DNA of 64,000 nucleotides from CAYMZZ01 sp046297935 (GTDB lineage Bacteria; Bacteroidota; Bacteroidia; Chitinophagales; Chitinophagaceae), in assembly GCA_046297935.1 (NCBI GenBank), contig JBKBHA010000017.1, positions 13,419-77,418 on the forward strand. The letters are read 5' to 3'. A model generated the notes under the pieces. It was given only the letters and a program-made list of their open reading frames with translations, was not told the origin of the DNA and ran no database searches. Made by a program: the position numbers and the translations under genes. This document shows positions 61,120 to 64,000 of this stretch, one piece after another; position 1 is the first letter of the stretch, and every line of letters starts with the position of its first letter.

Positions 61120-62643
61120 ATGACCAATAAAAAACACCAGACACCTACCATTTTTTTCATCTTTGGAGGAAGCGGTGATCTTACGAAACGGAAACTGATT
61201 CCGGCACTCTACAATCTGTATATCGACAATTACCTGCCGGAAAAGTATGTGGTGGTAGGCGTAGGCCGCACAGCAATTACCGACACCGATTATCGCAACA
61301 ACCTGCGAGTAGATGTACAGGAATTCTCGCGGCGAAAAGACGAGCTGTCGACCCGCTGGGATGAATTTGCTGCACAAATTTATTATCAGTCGCACGACCT
61401 CAAAAACGACGAAAGTTATCAACGCATTTATCAATGGATTCAGGAACGCGCCAACGAATGGGGAGCTATGCCCAATGTGGTGTTCTACCTGTCGGTGGCA
61501 CCACAACTGGCACCAGGCATCGCTTCCAAGCTTTCGCAACACAAAATTTGCGAAGACTCCCAGCATACCCGAATTGTATTTGAAAAGCCATTTGGACATG
61601 ATCTGGCCAGCGCACGCGAGCTGAATCAACTGCTTACCGGATTGTTCAAAGAAGAACAGATCTTCCGCATAGATCACTACCTGGGTAAGGAAACGGTGCA
61701 GAATATTCTTGCCTTCCGTTTTGCCAATGCCATGTTTGAACCAATCTGGAACAATCACTATATCGACCATGTGCAGATCACGGCGGCCGAAACGGTGGGT
61801 GTGGAAGAACGTGGCGGTTATTACGAAGAAGCCGGTGCTTTACGCGACATGGTTCAAAACCACGTGCTGCAATTGCTTTGTATGATTGCCATGGAGCCGC
61901 CTACTTCCTTCGACTCCAACGAAATTCGCAACAAGAAAGTCGACGTGCTCACCGCCATCCGAAAAATAAGAACCGATGAGGTACACGAACATGCGGTGAG
62001 AGGTCAGTACGGTCCGGGCTGGATGAAAGGGAAAGAAGTACCAGGCTATCGGCAGGAGAAAATGGTGCAGCCTGAGTCGAGTGTTGAAACCTTTGTGGCA
62101 GCCAAATTCTTTATCGACAACTGGCGCTGGAAAGATGTTCCGTTTTACATACGCACCGGAAAGCGCCTTCACGAAAAAACGACTGGCATCACCATTCAGT
62201 TTAAAGAAGCGCCTCACTATGCTTTCCCTGCCGAGGCGGCCGATACCTGGCGCCCCAACCGGCTTACCTTCAGCATTCAGCCACAAATGGATATTCGTAT
62301 CCGCTTTCAGGCCAAGCGGCCCGGTACGGAAATGGCACTTAACCCCGTAGAAATGGTGTTTAGCTATGCCGACACATTTGAAGAGCAGGAACCCGAAGCT
62401 TACGAAACGCTTTTAGAAGATGTTATTGAAGGCAACCAAACCCTGTTTATGCGCGCCGATCAGGTGGAAGCAGCCTGGGAAGTGATTACGCCCTTACTTG
62501 AGGCCTGGCAAAAACGTCCACCGGTAGATTTTCCAAACTATGCCACCGATAGCTGGGGGCCCGAAGATGCGGAAGCATTGATTGCCCGCGATGGCAACTT
62601 CTGGGCTACTGCACCCCGACATGAAAAAGCGGCGAAAAAATAA
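61120..62643 (+). CDS. zwf: Glucose-6-phosphate 1-dehydrogenase
   Basis: A 507-residue enzyme, the first step of the oxidative pentose phosphate pathway. The NADP-binding motif is FIFGGSGDLTKRKLIPALYN (residues 14-33), and the substrate motif RIDHYLGKETVQNILAFRFA contains the catalytic His-Asp pair region. The C-terminal PFYIRTGKRLHEKTTGITIQ completes the family signature. It lies 38 bases after gnd and 6 bases before pgl, so one message covers all three genes. Confidence 0.98.
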   Translation: MTNKKHQTPTIFFIFGGSGDLTKRKLIPALYNLYIDNYLPEKYVVVGVGRTAITDTDYRNNLRVDVQEFSRRKDELSTRWDEFAAQIYYQSHDLKNDESYQRIYQWIQERANEWGAMPNVVFYLSVAPQLAPGIASKLSQHKICEDSQHTRIVFEKPFGHDLASARELNQLLTGLFKEEQIFRIDHYLGKETVQNILAFRFANAMFEPIWNNHYIDHVQITAAETVGVEERGGYYEEAGALRDMVQNHVLQLLCMIAMEPPTSFDSNEIRNKKVDVLTAIRKIRTDEVHEHAVRGQYGPGWMKGKEVPGYRQEKMVQPESSVETFVAAKFFIDNWRWKDVPFYIRTGKRLHEKTTGITIQFKEAPHYAFPAEAADTWRPNRLTFSIQPQMDIRIRFQAKRPGTEMALNPVEMVFSYADTFEEQEPEAYETLLEDVIEGNQTLFMRADQVEAAWEVITPLLEAWQKRPPVDFPNYATDSWGPEDAEALIARDGNFWATAPRHEKAAKK

Positions 62644-62649
62644 AGCGTT

Positions 62650-63384
62650 ATGGAACTGAAAATATTTGCCGATACCAGTAGTCTGGCCACCGCCGTGGCC
62701 GACGAAATAGTAGAGCTGATAGCAGCCACCTTGAAAATACGCGATCGCTTCACTTTTGTATTGTCGGGTGGAAGCACACCAAAAAAGCTGTACGAACTAT
62801 TGGCTTCCGATGCTTATCGTGATCGGGTTGATTGGAAATCGGTGCACTTTTTTTGGGGCGATGAACGCCATGTGCCCTTCACTGACGACCGCAACAACGC
62901 AAAAATGGCTTTCAGTACACTGCTCGATCACCTGCCGGTTGTTCATAGCCAGATACACGTAATGCGGACCGATCTGCCAGCCGATGAGTCTTCCCTGTTG
63001 TACGAAGAATTGTTGCGTGACTACTTTGGTACCGAGCCGGTGCATAGCTTCGATCTCGTGCTGCTGGGTATGGGTCCCGATGGACATACACTTTCCCTCT
63101 TCCCCCATTTTCCGATTGTACGCGAACAACATAAATGGGTGGATTCCTTTTTTCTAACGCAGCAGGATATGTTCAGAGTGACACTTACGGCACCAATCAC
63201 CAATCTTTCCCGAAACATCTTTTTCCTGGTTGCCGGAGCCGACAAGGCACATGCACTGAAGCAGGTGCTGGAAGGCGAACCACAGGCCGACGAATATCCA
63301 TCGCAACTGATTCAACCCACAGAGGGGAGGTTGGTTTGGTTTGTGGATGGCGAAGCCGCGAGAGAGGTGAAAGGTGAGAGGTGA
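62650..63384 (+). CDS. pgl: 6-phosphogluconolactonase
   Basis: A 244-residue lactonase linking zwf and gnd. The family's FVLSGGSTPKKLYELLASDA, VHFFWGDERHVPFTDDRNNA and LLGMGPDGHTLSLFPHFPIV motifs are present (residues about 36-55, 68-87 and 138-157). The last seven residues (REVKGER) and the stop are read from the repeat at 63361, so the native C-terminus has been replaced or extended. The enzyme core is intact and the gene is probably functional. Confidence 0.94.
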   Translation: MELKIFADTSSLATAVADEIVELIAATLKIRDRFTFVLSGGSTPKKLYELLASDAYRDRVDWKSVHFFWGDERHVPFTDDRNNAKMAFSTLLDHLPVVHSQIHVMRTDLPADESSLLYEELLRDYFGTEPVHSFDLVLLGMGPDGHTLSLFPHFPIVREQHKWVDSFFLTQQDMFRVTLTAPITNLSRNIFFLVAGADKAHALKQVLEGEPQADEYPSQLIQPTEGRLVWFVDGEAAREVKGER

Positions 63385-63460
63385 AAGGTGAAACGGCGTG
63401 AGACGTGAAACGTGAAAGGTGAGAGACGTGAAAGGTGAAACGTGAACCGTGAAAGGTGAC
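63361..63460. repeat. GGTGAAAGGTGAGA-type degenerate repeat overlapping the end of pgl
   Basis: AGAGAGGTGAAAGGTGAGAG opens the run and contains the pgl stop (63382-63384). CGTGAAACGTG variants follow to 63460. The same family is at 31584, 44488 and 44759. Confidence 0.85.
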
Positions 63461-63469
63461 TGGATAATG

Positions 63470-63895
63470 CACAGAGTTCACCGAGATCTGTCGAGAGTAA
63501 ACATAGCGAGAACTACCTGCGCTCTGATAAGTCCTCCGCGTCCTCTGTTCCTAACTCGGGGGCCTCTGTGGTAAAAGAAATGCTGCACCAGTTTGCTGTT
63601 AAAAACATTGAGGAAGAAAAAATCCGGTGGTGATTTTCATCCGCGTGCAGGCCTCAGTTTGACCGCAGAGGACACGGAGCTTAATGCACAGAGTTCACGG
63701 AGATCTGTCGAGAGTAAACATTACGAGTGCTACTTGCTCGCTGACAAGTCCTCCGCGTCCTCTGTTCCTAACTCGGTGTCCTCTGTGGTTAAGAAATTCT
63801 GCACCAGTTTGCTGTTAAAAACATTGAGGAAGAAAAAAAATCCGGTGGTGATTTTCATCCGCGTGCAGGCCTCAGTTTGACCGCAGAGATTCTGT
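63470..63895. repeat. Two 217-bp units related to those at 58041
   Basis: GAGATCTG occurs at 63483 and 63700 (217 apart). The units share CCTCTGTTCCTAACTCGG, TCCGCGTGCAGGCCT and TTAAAAACATTGAGGAAGAA with the 58-kb copy. Open frames across it (HPRAGLSLTAE, SSRRSVESK) are repeat artefacts. No gene is seen from 63385 to 64000. Confidence 0.9.
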
Positions 63896-63922
63896 GTTAT
63901 TTTCCAAGTGATTTTTAATAGT

Positions 63923-63992
63923 TATTTTTGCTCTTTAGGCGGCTTTAGCCAGCCTGTTCAGGGAGTAGCAAATTGCTGCTCCCTGGTTTTTT
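63923..63992 (+). terminator. Short transcript candidate ending in a strong intrinsic terminator
   Basis: A TATTTTTG -7-like box (63923-63930) precedes a GGCTTTAGCC mini-hairpin. CAGGGAGTAGCAA then pairs with TTGCTGCTCCCTG, followed by GTTTTTTG. The hairpin and T-run are convincing; the promoter is not, and the message may instead belong to the pgl operon. Confidence 0.6.
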
Positions 63993-64000
63993 GAAGATAG

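Noticed and set aside
44957..64000. Prophage or integrative element
   Set aside because: No integrase, capsid, terminase, relaxase or tRNA boundary is seen; the odd DNA is confined to gaps between ordinary genes.

Overview
The window is chromosomal DNA of a Bacteroidota bacterium, most like the Chitinophagaceae. The signs are a secreted protein with a C-terminal type IX secretion (Por) sorting domain, a TamB gene followed by a lipoprotein TamA homologue (TamL), CarboxypepD-regulatory-like and DUF4197 proteins, many short lipoproteins, promoters of the TAnnTTTG type (clearest before rnhB and typA), and the degenerate intergenic repeats that litter genomes of this group. No rRNA, tRNA, transposase, integrase, phage gene or cas gene was recognised. 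The species cannot be named from this sequence.

Region 1 (1-9270) is an accessory-looking block of about fifteen short genes, all on the + strand: DUF1801, ASCH, two GNAT acetyltransferases, an AraC regulator, small membrane proteins, lipoproteins, an ankyrin protein and several unknowns. It holds a 0.43-kb duplication of a membrane-protein gene whose two copies share the same reading-frame break. Region 2 (9267-29647) is core-like: a PH-domain membrane pair, DUF4197, lysS, an SDR, a lipoprotein LptC/outer-membrane protein/CoaX/Lon-domain group, meaB, a TPR protein, typA, an esterase, and a bestrophin/stress-protein/two-component group, then a Gfo/Idh/MocA oxidoreductase.

Region 3 (29652-31660) is the most unusual part. 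A small helix-turn-helix gene and an AT-rich stretch are followed by about 1.2 kb of non-coding DNA made of 15 tandem units of about 84 bp. Each unit carries a nearly invariant 8-bp-arm palindrome, and most carry a second hairpin. The array also contains a repeated block of several units. Region 4 (31657-44493) has an SDR, a MORN/TonB-C protein, a GlxA-type regulator, an L,D-transpeptidase, the tamL-tamB pair (tamB ends in an in-frame 3 x 63-bp repeat) and a FabH-like synthase. Region 5 (44494-64000) alternates genes (lipid kinase, membrane patatin, heme A synthase, rnhB, T9SS cargo, MBL-fold enzyme, YciO-type protein, cupin/JmjC-like protein, orphan korB, and the gnd-zwf-pgl operon for the oxidative pentose phosphate pathway) with long repeat-filled gaps. 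The gaps hold 82-bp, 217-bp and 228-bp tandem repeats, MITE-like elements with long inverted arms, and GGTGAAAGGTGAGA-type repeats that supply stop codons to three genes.

Start codons were moved from the longest open frame to an internal ATG where a signal peptide, lipobox or conserved N-terminus demanded it. No homology search was possible, so family names rest on recognised motifs.
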